Below, one piece after another: positions 1 through 17,210 of a stretch of DNA of 64,000 bases. Position 1 is the first letter of the stretch, and every line of letters starts with the position of its first letter. Below the pieces are notes generated by a model. The model had not been told where the DNA came from. It did not search any database and saw nothing but the letters and a program-made list of their open reading frames with translations. This DNA comes from Deinococcus sp. YIM 77859. Its GTDB lineage: Bacteria; Deinococcota; Deinococci; Deinococcales; Deinococcaceae. The translations under genes were made by a program, and so were the position numbers. Location: assembly GCF_000745175.1 (NCBI RefSeq), contig NZ_JQNI01000002.1, positions 2,270,001 through 2,334,000 on the forward strand. Direction: 5' to 3'.

Positions 1-2130
<2,130 letters not shown>

Positions 2131-2381
2131 GTCAACCTCCCTCTCTCCCGGGTGCTGGCTGCCGCAGCGTTCCGCCGGACGCTGAGACCGCCTCGGGCAT
2201 CCACACCTTCAGCAGGCTCCAGGACCGAACCCAGACAAAACGGAAAGGCGGCAGTCACCCGGCTCTGCGAGCGAAAGACCTCGGAGCATTCTGCCGGGTA
2301 GGGCGAGGTGGAGGGCTCCAACGGCCGTGCAAAAAACTTAATCGTTCTCTGATGCCAACGTTTGCTCTGCTCAGCCTCGGC

Positions 2382-3341
2382 TCAAGGTGAGGAGGGAGAG
2401 CGGGAGCCTGAGGAAAAGAGCCTCCCCTCACGGTATTCCACCAGCAGCGGCCGGTGGTCACTGCCCGCTGGTGGCAGGACCTGTGCCCGCGTGGGGCTGA
2501 GGTTCCGCGCCATCACGTGGTCAATCCGCAGGAGGAGGCTGGGAAAGGTCCAGCCCGGGCCGCGTCCGGCGCGGTCAAAGGCGTCGGGGCCGAACGCCCG
2601 CTGAAGTTGGCGGTACAGCAGACCACGTGGCGGCGTGTTCAGGTCGCCGCCCAGCAGCAGTGGCCCCGGCTCCTGCCCGGCGAGGCCTGACAGCACCCTC
2701 ACCTGCCCCGTCCGCGTGTCCCGGGTCCGCCGCACCCTGGCGAAGTCGCCCTTCAGTACGCTGGACACCAGCACGGTCCCCAGGTGCGCGTTCACCACCC
2801 GGAGCCTCTGCCCCCGCCAGCGCACCCGCACTTCCAGAATGGTCCGCTCGCTCCCCGGCAGGGCGTACCTGTGGGCGGCCTCAACCGGCAGCCGTGAGAG
2901 CGTCATCACCTCTTGCCCGGTCTGGACGGTGTAGCCCGGCAACCCCGCCAGCAGTTTCGCCCTGAATTCCGGCCGCGTGAAGTTCGTCTCCTGAAGGAGC
3001 AGCAGGTCGGCATCCGCCGCTCGCAGGGCCGCCGCGATTCCCTCCGGCGTGCCCAGCCTGCCGCGTGAGACGTTCAACGTCGTCACCCGCAGCGTGCCGT
3101 CCTGCTGGGGCCGCCAGTGGAGAAGCCCCGCGCCCCACATGGCCAGCAGCATTCCTGCCAGCGCGACGCCCGCACCCCGCCGCCGCCACAGCGCCCACGC
3201 CAGCACGAACGGCGCGGGCAGCAGCCACAGCAGCGGGGGTGCGTAGGCGAGGAGCAGCGTCGGCACCGCCCCTTCCCCGACGAAGTTGCCCAGGAACCAG
3301 ACGGCTGCGACGGCAAGAAGGTACGTCCAGGCGAGGCGCAT
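2382..3341 (-). CDS. Membrane-anchored endonuclease/exonuclease/phosphatase (EEP) family protein
   Basis: 319 residues from the ATG at 3341 (MRLAWTYLL). The N-terminal ~90 residues are three hydrophobic segments, so the catalytic domain is probably held at the membrane. The EEP fold is shown by TLNVSRG, LLLQET (metal-binding Glu), GGDLNTPPRG (Asp/Asn), IDHVMA and the terminal GSDHRPL (Asp-His pair). Such proteins hydrolyse phosphodiester bonds in nucleic acids or lipids; the substrate here is not evident. A longer reading from 3413 would run through the hflX terminator hairpin and is unlikely. The start codon directly follows that terminator's U-tract, and the only Shine-Dalgarno-like GAGAGG lies in the hairpin's 3' arm. 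Confidence 0.85.
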   Translation of the reverse strand: MRLAWTYLLAVAAVWFLGNFVGEGAVPTLLLAYAPPLLWLLPAPFVLAWALWRRRGAGVALAGMLLAMWGAGLLHWRPQQDGTLRVTTLNVSRGRLGTPEGIAAALRAADADLLLLQETNFTRPEFRAKLLAGLPGYTVQTGQEVMTLSRLPVEAAHRYALPGSERTILEVRVRWRGQRLRVVNAHLGTVLVSSVLKGDFARVRRTRDTRTGQVRVLSGLAGQEPGPLLLGGDLNTPPRGLLYRQLQRAFGPDAFDRAGRGPGWTFPSLLLRIDHVMARNLSPTRAQVLPPAGSDHRPLLVEYREGRLFSSGSRSPSSP

Positions 3342-3373
3342 AAAAAAGCCTCTCACGGGAGGGTGAGAGGCTT
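3342..3373 (-). terminator. Intrinsic terminator after hflX, abutting the next start codon
   Basis: On the minus strand an 11-bp perfect stem (AAGCCTCTCAC / GTGAGAGGCTT, 6-nt loop) is followed by six T and then immediately by the ATG at 3341. It should end hflX transcription. The 3' arm contains GAGAGG, the only ribosome-binding-like sequence for the downstream gene. Confidence 0.9.
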
Positions 3374-3421
3374 GGGGTGGTCCGTAGAGGTGGGGGTACT
3401 GCCCGCTGGCCACGTTCCGGT

Positions 3422-5110
<1,689 letters not shown>

Positions 5111-5452
5111 ACCCGACGTGTTGCCGTGAACTTTATCGATGGTGGGTCACTTCCTTTGCGGTGAGAGAGGGAAAAAGAACGCGCTCGGCGCCACCCGGAC
5201 ACGGTCCGCGCGGCGGGGCTGAGGCACGTTCCGGCATCGACCCAGGGTAAACCGGGTGCGGGCGGCAGAAGGTGTGCCTTTACTGGAGATTCTTCAGCAT
5301 TGTGGGGTCAGGGTGACATGGGGAGAGGGGAAGCGCATCCGCCGCTTGGCGGAGGTTCCGGTCACACTCGCCCCCCGGGGTGCGCTACCCTGCCCGCTGG
5401 ACCGACCTGTTCTGTTGGTCTGTTCTGCTTCCGGCGGAACCGAGGAGGAGAC
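5111..5452. promoter_or_regulatory. Divergent intergenic region between hflX and queF
   Basis: About 340 bp without a confident gene. It must hold the promoters of hflX (minus) and queF (plus). A TACCCT at 5385-5390 is a possible queF -10, leaving a ~60-nt leader with two CTGTTCTG direct repeats and a short GACC...GGTC hairpin. I looked for a preQ1 riboswitch because of queF and saw no recognisable match. Confidence 0.4.
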
Positions 5453-5911
5453 ATGAAGACGACCGAGAAGCCTGCCCAGGCGGGATTCGACCGCCGCTAC
5501 GACGTTCAGGGCCTCGAGGCCATCGACGTGGCCGTGCTCGATACCTTCCCTTACGTGCGCGAAGACGATCCAGCGGCGTACCCCGGCGAGCCGATGGAGA
5601 TTGAGATCTCTACGGACGAGTTTAGCCCGGTGTGCCCCTGGAGCGGCCTACCGGACTTCGGGCAACTGCGTATTCGCTACCTCCCGCGTGAAAAGTGCGT
5701 GGAACTCAAGAGCCTGAAGTATTACCTGACCAGCTACCGGTTCGTAGGCATCTACCATGAGCACGCCACCCGCCGCCTGCTGGCGGATCTGGTGCGGCTC
5801 CTCGACCCGCTGCGGATGGAGATCCGCTGTGATTACGGGATGCGCGGCGGCCTGAACACGGTCTGCACCGTTCGTTACGTGGCCCCCGACCAGGGCGGGC
5901 AGGGCGCGTAA
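5453..5911 (+). CDS. queF: NADPH-dependent 7-cyano-7-deazaguanine reductase QueF
   Basis: Reduces the nitrile preQ0 to the amine preQ1 in queuosine biosynthesis, in the cytoplasm. The 152-residue length is that of the short, unimodular QueF class. The catalytic Cys lies in FSPVCPWSGLPDFG and the family motif ELKSLKYYL follows, with the substrate-binding Glu/His of VGIYHEH. The start ATG is preceded by AGGAGGAG. The next gene begins 4 nt after the stop and encodes a queuosine-precursor-transporter-like membrane protein, so the two form a queuosine operon; queG lies 40 kb away in this window. Confidence 0.95.
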   Translation: MKTTEKPAQAGFDRRYDVQGLEAIDVAVLDTFPYVREDDPAAYPGEPMEIEISTDEFSPVCPWSGLPDFGQLRIRYLPREKCVELKSLKYYLTSYRFVGIYHEHATRRLLADLVRLLDPLRMEIRCDYGMRGGLNTVCTVRYVAPDQGGQGA

Positions 5912-5914
5912 CCC

Positions 5915-6448
5915 GTGCGGGCTTCCTCCCTAGGCGGGTGGCGCGGCCAGGCCGCCCTGCTCACGGCGGTGTACCTTGCGGCCGTGGTGGCCGCCAACCT
6001 CGTGATTGCCGCGTTCGGCGCGGCCCTGGCCCCGCTGGTCGCCTTCCTGTTCATCGGCCTCAACCTGGCCACCCGTGACCGCCTCCACGACCTGTGGGGC
6101 CGCCGGGTGGGCCGCAACATGCTGCTGCTGATCATCACGGGCGGCGCGCTCTCCTCCGCGCTGAACGCCGGGGCGGGCCGGGTGGCCCTGGCGAGCGTGG
6201 TCGCCTTTGCCCTCAGCGAGACGGCCGATGCCCTGGTCTATCACCTGCGGCGGCAGCGGCCCTTTCTGGACCGCAGCAACGCCTCGAATGTGGTGGGCGC
6301 CGCAGTGGACAGCCTGGTGTTTCCAGTGCTGGCGTTTGGCGGCTTTCCGCTGGGCATCATCCTGCTCCAGTTCGTGGCCAAGGCGGCGGGCGGCTTCGCC
6401 TGGAGCCTGCTGCTGCACGCCTCCACCCGCCGAAGCGCCGTCGCCTGA
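5915..6448 (+). CDS. VUT-family (YhhQ-like) putative queuosine precursor transporter
   Basis: 177-residue integral membrane protein starting at GTG 5915, 3 nt after the queF stop. It has about five hydrophobic segments and the VUT-family pattern of a conserved FIGLNLATRD loop, a second-half SETADALVYH and a DRSNASN loop. The family imports preQ0/preQ1 or related bases. Co-transcription with queF supports that role. The Arg/Asp-rich loops between helices are where family members bind substrate, but specificity (preQ0, preQ1 or queuine) cannot be told from sequence. Confidence 0.85.
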   Translation: MRASSLGGWRGQAALLTAVYLAAVVAANLVIAAFGAALAPLVAFLFIGLNLATRDRLHDLWGRRVGRNMLLLIITGGALSSALNAGAGRVALASVVAFALSETADALVYHLRRQRPFLDRSNASNVVGAAVDSLVFPVLAFGGFPLGIILLQFVAKAAGGFAWSLLLHASTRRSAVA

Positions 6449-6451
6449 GCT

Positions 6452-6581
<130 letters not shown>

Positions 6582-6897
6582 GGTGGCTCCGGCCTTGGCC
6601 GGTGGGCACCGGAAAATATAGCACAGGTGCGGGAACTTGGGGAGGGGTGCAGAGTTGCGGCTTCCGACCCGCGCCGCATGTGCGAGAGTCACTTTCGGGA
6701 ATGGCAGCGTGAAGAGCGTGTATGAGCCGCTCCCGGTGCGGCCGGGGAACTGACCAGGGCTGGCCGCTGGCCGCTTCCCGCACTACAGTTGGCCGCGTGA
6801 CCGTTCCGCCTCCCGCTCCTGATCCCGGCGTGCCCCCCGCGGCCCCGCCTCACCCGCCCCGGTCCCGCGCCGGTCGCTGCGTGCCAATACCCTGATT

Positions 6898-8379
<1,482 letters not shown>

Positions 8380-8382
8380 GGG

Positions 8383-8739
8383 CTAGGCGGGCGGCAGGTT
8401 CATCCAGGCGGGGAACACGCTGCCTTCCAACTGGGGTTTGAGGGGCCGACCTTTCCGGAGGGTGGTGCGTGCCCGCACCTCCTGCGCGCAGCGTTCGGCC
8501 ATGGGCTGAACCGCCTGCACCTCCCAGGTGTAGCAGTTCCGGTCCGGGTAGGAGGCGAGGAGGAGATGCAGCGCCGCCGGGCTCTCGGCCTCCAGAATTC
8601 CCGCGAGACAGCCGGTCGCGAGCACCGTGACCATGCACCCGCTCGCCGCGTGCTCGGTATGCCAGTCCCCCACCCGCCTCAGGGTTCCTAGGTCGAGCAG
8701 AGGAACCTGGCTGGGGGTGGCGGTCACCAGGAATTTCAT
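8383..8739 (-). CDS. Small muconolactone-isomerase-like (ferredoxin-fold) protein
   Basis: 118 residues from the second of two tandem ATGs (8739; GGAGG ends 5 nt upstream, against 2 nt for the first). It begins MKFLVTATP, the beta-strand opening typical of muconolactone delta-isomerase-like dimeric alpha/beta-barrel proteins. It then has a CMVTVL strand and an EAESPAALHLLLASYP helix as in that fold. No catalytic role can be assigned. The 3' end nearly touches the murJ stop (convergent). The assignment is a fold-level resemblance by eye. Confidence 0.65.
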   Translation of the reverse strand: MKFLVTATPSQVPLLDLGTLRRVGDWHTEHAASGCMVTVLATGCLAGILEAESPAALHLLLASYPDRNCYTWEVQAVQPMAERCAQEVRARTTLRKGRPLKPQLEGSVFPAWMNLPPA

Positions 8740-8943
8740 CATGACCTCCGAGGGTGCCCCTCCAGGAGCACCGGGTGGGCGTAGAGCCCCCGCTGACGAG
8801 ATCGAAACACGCGCCACAGGAAAAGCGTCCCGGGAGGCCAGGCCTCTTCCAGAGAAAGGCGCGTCGCGACATCTCTAGGGTACTCCTGACCTGCCGCGGC
8901 GTCTACGGTTTGGGAACGGGGGGAGTGGGGAAGGGCCCGCGCC

Positions 8944-9513
8944 TCAGCGCCGCACGCCCAGCAGCGCATAGGCCACCAGCGCCAACCGTTCACGCAGCAG
9001 GTAGCGCCGGTTCGGGTGCTCCAGCGGGCTGGCACTCGCGTTGGCCTCCAGGCCCAGAGCGCGGGCGAGGGCCAGGGCACGGGGAGCGTGGGCCTCGTCG
9101 GTCACGAGGGTGACGGGTGTGCCGGGCGGCAGCAGTACCCGGGCCCCCCGCAGGTTCTCGGCGGTGGTGCGGCTGCGCGTCTCGGCGATGAGGGCGCTGC
9201 GGGGAATGCCCCGCCGATTCAGGTAGGTCACGCCAACTTCACCCTCGCTGTGAGGATCGCCAGGCCTGCGGCCACCCGTCACCACCACGCGGCGCACGCC
9301 GCCTGCTTCGTAGAGGGCAAGGGCCTGATCAAGCCGCCGCTGGAAAGCCGGGCTGGGCCGTCCTGCGTACTGCGCGGCACCCAGCACCACCACGGTGGGA
9401 TGCGGGTGCGCGGCGCGGGGGGCAGGCGAGCGGGGCAGCAGCAGAAAACCGAAGGCGAGCGCCGCGAGCAGAAGCAGGGGCAGCAGCGAAGCGGTGGAGC
9501 CGCGGGCACGCAT
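8944..9513 (-). CDS. YdcF/DUF218-family membrane-anchored protein
   Basis: 189 residues with an N-terminal hydrophobic segment (LLPLLLLAALAFGFLLL), so probably anchored with the domain outside the membrane. DUF218 hallmarks: VVVLGAAQY after the first strand, VVVTGG, an SEGEVGVTYL helix, SRTTAENLRGA and TLVTDEAHAPRAL. Family members (YdcF, ElyC, SanA) are linked to envelope maintenance; biochemistry is poorly defined. The ATG has TACGCT seven nt upstream, a leaderless-type promoter, and sits divergently from topA. Confidence 0.85.
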   Translation of the reverse strand: MRARGSTASLLPLLLLAALAFGFLLLPRSPAPRAAHPHPTVVVLGAAQYAGRPSPAFQRRLDQALALYEAGGVRRVVVTGGRRPGDPHSEGEVGVTYLNRRGIPRSALIAETRSRTTAENLRGARVLLPPGTPVTLVTDEAHAPRALALARALGLEANASASPLEHPNRRYLLRERLALVAYALLGVRR

Positions 9514-9650
9514 CGCGGCGAGCGTAGCATGAAGAAAACCAGAGCCTCCTGCCGAGCCGGTGGCGGGACGCCTCGTGACAGGTCTTCCCTTGTGCGGTTG
9601 GAAGACCGTGCTACGCTCACCTCGTCCCTGCTCGGGGAGTGTTCTTGCCT

Positions 9651-12527
<2,877 letters not shown>

Positions 12528-12536
12528 GAACGGAAC

Positions 12537-12889
12537 GTGCCTGCGCGCTTGCCACGGCCGGAGCCCCCACAGGCGCTGCACTTGGCGCGGCTGGCCCAGG
12601 GCACACCGGGGGAGTGGATCACGCTGCCCGGCGGTCTGCTGCGCGTGCTGGCCCTGAGTGGGAAGGTGCGCGGCCCGGCCGTATCCGGCTGGCTCACTTG
12701 CCTGACTGGAGAAGCGCTCGTGGACCTGCCGCACCGTGAGTTTGTGCGGTTGCGAGCAGCGGAAGGGTACCTCCTCACCGTGACCGAAGCCTGGGAGGCG
12801 CTTCCCCTCAAAACCGGCACGGTGCTGCTGCTGGTGCCGGACGCCCCGGCGGGACGCCTGCCGCCCCCGGCCGGTGCTAGCCTGCCCTC

Positions 12890-12893
<4 letters not shown>
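12537..12893 (+). CDS. Small cupin-like protein of unknown function
   Basis: 118 residues starting at GTG 12537, ten nt after the topA stop and overlapping mqnC by ATGA. The sequence is mostly beta-strand in prediction by eye (GEWITLPGGLLRVLALSG, VSGWLTCLTGEALVDLP, EFVRLRAAEGYLLTVTE), like a small jelly-roll, but the metal-binding His residues of a standard cupin are not evident. Position suggests co-transcription with topA and possibly mqnC. I do not recognise a specific family. Confidence 0.7.
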
Positions 12894-14071
<1,178 letters not shown>

Positions 14072-14112
14072 GAAAAGGAGCTGGGGCAGAACGCGCTGGC
14101 CTGTTGGCCTGG

Positions 14113-14352
<240 letters not shown>

Positions 14353-14406
14353 GCCACGAGCGTAGGGGCCAGGGGTGAGGCGCGCATCCGCCAAAATGAT
14401 GAGGGC

Positions 14407-14586
14407 TCAGCGGGCACGGGACTGGGGGGAGACACGCCCCCAGTGAAGGGGCCGCGTCTGCAGTGGAGGGGCCGGGCTCGGCCGGGAGCCCCCCTCGTTC
14501 AGCCGGAGATTGTGGCGAGCCTGTCTCGCTGCGAAGTACGTCATGGCCGCCAGGACCGCTGCGGCAAACCAGAACATCCAGACCAT
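14407..14586 (-). CDS. Small single-pass membrane protein (59 aa), hypothetical
   Basis: ATG at 14586 has a strong AGGAGG six nt upstream; the frame runs to a TGA at 14407. Residues 1-20 (MVWMFWFAAAVLAAMTYFAA) form one membrane helix, followed by a basic RQARHNLRLN stretch and a Pro/Ser/Arg-rich tail, consistent with an inner-membrane protein whose tail is cytoplasmic. The good ribosome site and helix support it as real, but I recognise no family. Confidence 0.6.
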   Translation of the reverse strand: MVWMFWFAAAVLAAMTYFAARQARHNLRLNEGGSRPSPAPPLQTRPLHWGRVSPQSRAR

Positions 14587-14774
14587 CTCGGGCCTCCTGC
14601 GGACCAGCCTAGGGGGCCAGACCGAACGGTACCTTTCGTGTTCCTGAAGGGAGGGGGGGGAGGGGAGACTGACCTCGTCGTGTGAAGTGCGCGCCTTCAG
14701 CGGTGGGCCCGTGATGAAGCGCCCCCTAGCCTGCGCTCACGCACCTCCCCTCCCGATCCGCCACACTCGCAGGC

Positions 14775-16031
14775 GTGGCCCCTCGTATCGCTGGTCAGAA
14801 GGTTCTCGCCATCGTGCTCGCGGGGGGCAAGGGCAGCCGCCTTTCGCCCCTCACCACCGAACGCGCCAAGCCTGCCGTGCCGTTCCTGGGCACCTACAGG
14901 CTGATCGACTTCACCCTTTCCAACCTGGTCAATAGCGGCCTTCAGGATGTGTGGGTGATCGAGCAGTACCTCCCCCACGGCCTGAACGACCACCTCTCGG
15001 GCGGGCGGCCCTGGGACCTGGACCGCACACGCGGCGGCTTGGTGGTCATGCCGCCCTTTTCCAGTCCTCAGAACGAGGAGGGAGAGTTCGCGCAGGGCAA
15101 CGCGCACGCCCTCGCCCAGCATGCGGGGCTGATCCGCGAGTTCGGACCGGACGTGGTGCTCGTGCTCAGCGCCGACCACATCTACAAGCTCGACTATTCT
15201 GACGTGATCCGTGCCCACGTGGAGCGCCGCGCGAGCGTCACGATGGTCACCACCGAGGTCGAGGAGGCGCAGGCCAGCCGCTTCGGCAACGTGCGGGCGG
15301 GGACGCAGGGCAAGGTCACCGAATTCGCCTACAAGCCGGACGAGCCGCTGGGCCCCACCGTCACCGCCGAGATTTTCGCCTACGACGCCGCTGTTTTGCT
15401 GGAGACCCTGGCCGAACTCGAGGCCCAGGGCGAGCTCGGAGACTACGGCGAGCAGCTTCTGCCCGCCCTGGTCAAGAGGGGTGACGCCTACGCCTTCCCG
15501 CTCAAGGGGTACTGGATGGACGTGGGTACACTGGGGGCCTACTGGCAAGCCCACCAGGACTTCCTGGACGGACGCGGCTTTCCGCTCGACACGCCGGACT
15601 GGCCCTTTATCACCAGCAGCATCTCGCGGCCGCCCACGCGGATCGAGGGGACCGCCCGTCTGGAGCAGGCCTTGGTGTGCGGGGGGGCGGTGATCGGGGG
15701 CGAGGTCATCCGCAGCGTGGTCGGTCCGGGTGCGGTGGTGGAGGCGGGGGCGGTCGTGCGGGACAGCGTTGTGCAACCCGGCGCGACCGTGCGGGCCGGG
15801 GCAAGGGTGCGCCGCGCCATCCTGGACCAGGAGGTGACCGTGGAGGCGGGGGCCGAGGTGGGGGGCGGGGGTGCGGACGGCCCGCCCGCCGTGATCGGCG
15901 CCCGCACGACCGTTCAGGCCGGGGCCAAGGTGGAGGCGGGCCTGATCGTCGAGCCACGCCGGACCGTTCGCGCGGGCGAGGAGGCGCAGGTGACGAAGGA
16001 GCCGGAGGGGGATGACCGAGCCGGGAAATAA
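14775..16031 (+). CDS. glgC: Glucose-1-phosphate adenylyltransferase GlgC
   Basis: Makes ADP-glucose for glycogen synthesis from glucose-1-phosphate and ATP. The nucleotidyltransferase domain has the N-terminal AGGKGSRLSPLT loop, KPAVPFLGTYRLIDF, the catalytic Asp in LSADHIYKLDY and the GYWMDVGTLGAYW substrate loop. A left-handed beta-helix follows, with hexad-type repeats (GAVVEAGAVVRDSVVQPG). 418 residues from GTG 14775. A poorly conserved Gly-rich insert (EVGGGGADG) interrupts the helix near residue 360. glgA lies 11 kb downstream on the other strand, so the glycogen genes are unlinked. Confidence 0.95.
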   Translation: MAPRIAGQKVLAIVLAGGKGSRLSPLTTERAKPAVPFLGTYRLIDFTLSNLVNSGLQDVWVIEQYLPHGLNDHLSGGRPWDLDRTRGGLVVMPPFSSPQNEEGEFAQGNAHALAQHAGLIREFGPDVVLVLSADHIYKLDYSDVIRAHVERRASVTMVTTEVEEAQASRFGNVRAGTQGKVTEFAYKPDEPLGPTVTAEIFAYDAAVLLETLAELEAQGELGDYGEQLLPALVKRGDAYAFPLKGYWMDVGTLGAYWQAHQDFLDGRGFPLDTPDWPFITSSISRPPTRIEGTARLEQALVCGGAVIGGEVIRSVVGPGAVVEAGAVVRDSVVQPGATVRAGARVRRAILDQEVTVEAGAEVGGGGADGPPAVIGARTTVQAGAKVEAGLIVEPRRTVRAGEEAQVTKEPEGDDRAGK

Positions 16032-16097
16032 AGCCGCCAGAAAACGCTGCCTGTATCCCCTTTTGCCCCCGTGCCTTTCCCGTACACTGGCGGGCTG

Positions 16098-17210
16098 ATG
16101 ACGGCCCCCACCCCCGCCCCCCACACGCTTTCGGTCGCGCCCATGCTGGACTGGACTGACCGGCACTGCCGGGCCTTCCACCGCACGCTGACCCGGCGGA
16201 CCCTGCTGTACACCGAGATGGTCACCACCGGAGCGGTTCTGCATGGCGACCGCGAGCGGCACCTAGGCTTCGGTGCGGCCGAGCAGCCCGTCGCCCTGCA
16301 GCTGGGCGGGAGCGACCCGGCGGCACTCGCCGAATGCGCGCGGATCGCCGAGGACTGGGGCTACTGTGAAGTGAACCTGAACTGCGGGTGCCCCAGCGAC
16401 CGTGTACAAAGCGGCTCTTTCGGGGCTTGCCTGATGGGGACGCCGGACGTGGTGGCCCGCGCGGTGGAGGCGATGCGCCGCGGCACGTCCCTCCCCGTCA
16501 CTGTGAAGCACCGCATTGGGATCGACGATCTGGACAGCTACGAGCACCTCACGCGCTTCGTGCGAACGGTGGCGGAGGCCGGGTGCGAGACCTTTATCGT
16601 CCACGCGCGCAAGGCGTGGCTCTCGGGTCTCTCTCCCAAGGAGAACCGCGAAATCCCGCCCCTGCGCTACGAGGTGGTGCGGCAACTCAAGGCCGACTTT
16701 CCTCACCTGACGGTCGTGCTCAACGGCGGCGTGCTCACGCTGGAGGCCGCGCGGGAGCACCTCACCTGGGCGGATGGCGTGATGATCGGCCGCGCCGCGT
16801 ACCAGGACCCCTACCTTCTCGCCGCCGCCGACCGCGACGTATTCGGGGAAGACGCCACCCCACCCACCCGCCGTGAGGCCATCGAAGCCTTTTTGCCCTA
16901 CGTCGCCGCACAGCTCGCCAAGGGCCAGCCCCTCCACCGAATGATGCGGCATACCCTGGGCCTTTTTGCAGGTCAGCCCGGCGCTCGTCACTGGAAGCGC
17001 ACCCTCAGCGAGTGGGGGCACCGGCCCGGCGCGGGGCTGGAGGTGGTGCGGGAGGCGTTGAGCGGGGTGCCGGACAGCGTGCTGGACGCCCGGCTTGACG
17101 TGGTTTCCTCGCTGACCTCACATTGGGACTCAAGACCTGCCGGAGATTCCGGTGCGCGGCGCCCCGTTCCCGCCCCTTTCCAGGCGCCCGCAGAAAGCGA
17201 GCCCGTATGA
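16098..17210 (+). CDS. dusA: tRNA-dihydrouridine(20/20a) synthase DusA
   Basis: FMN-dependent reduction of uridine in the tRNA D-loop. DusA signatures: LSVAPMLDWTDRHCR at the start, EVNLNCGCPSDRVQ with the catalytic Cys, VKHRIGIDD, FIVHARKAWLSGLSPKENR (the last part is characteristic of DusA rather than DusB) and VMIGRAAYQDP. 370 residues from ATG 16098, chosen over GTG 16071 because TACACT lies nine nt upstream. The stop overlaps the next ATG (ATGA), so it is translationally linked to an aldehyde dehydrogenase despite the unrelated role. Confidence 0.93.
   Translation: MTAPTPAPHTLSVAPMLDWTDRHCRAFHRTLTRRTLLYTEMVTTGAVLHGDRERHLGFGAAEQPVALQLGGSDPAALAECARIAEDWGYCEVNLNCGCPSDRVQSGSFGACLMGTPDVVARAVEAMRRGTSLPVTVKHRIGIDDLDSYEHLTRFVRTVAEAGCETFIVHARKAWLSGLSPKENREIPPLRYEVVRQLKADFPHLTVVLNGGVLTLEAAREHLTWADGVMIGRAAYQDPYLLAAADRDVFGEDATPPTRREAIEAFLPYVAAQLAKGQPLHRMMRHTLGLFAGQPGARHWKRTLSEWGHRPGAGLEVVREALSGVPDSVLDARLDVVSSLTSHWDSRPAGDSGARRPVPAPFQAPAESEPV

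Noticed and set aside
5134..5150. Five-codon upstream ORF (GTG 5150 to TAA) before hflX as a regulatory uORF
   Set aside because: More simply explained as the true hflX start displaced by one base; no peptide-dependent feature seen.
5111..5452. preQ1 riboswitch before queF
   Set aside because: No hairpin plus A-rich tail of the known preQ1 classes could be found.
8740..8880. In-frame minus-strand peptide (TRLSLEEAWPPGTLFLW...) ending at the ATGATG of the muconolactone-isomerase-like gene
   Set aside because: Codon use looks plausible and the stop would couple to the next start, but no start codon or ribosome site is present in frame; left as unproven.
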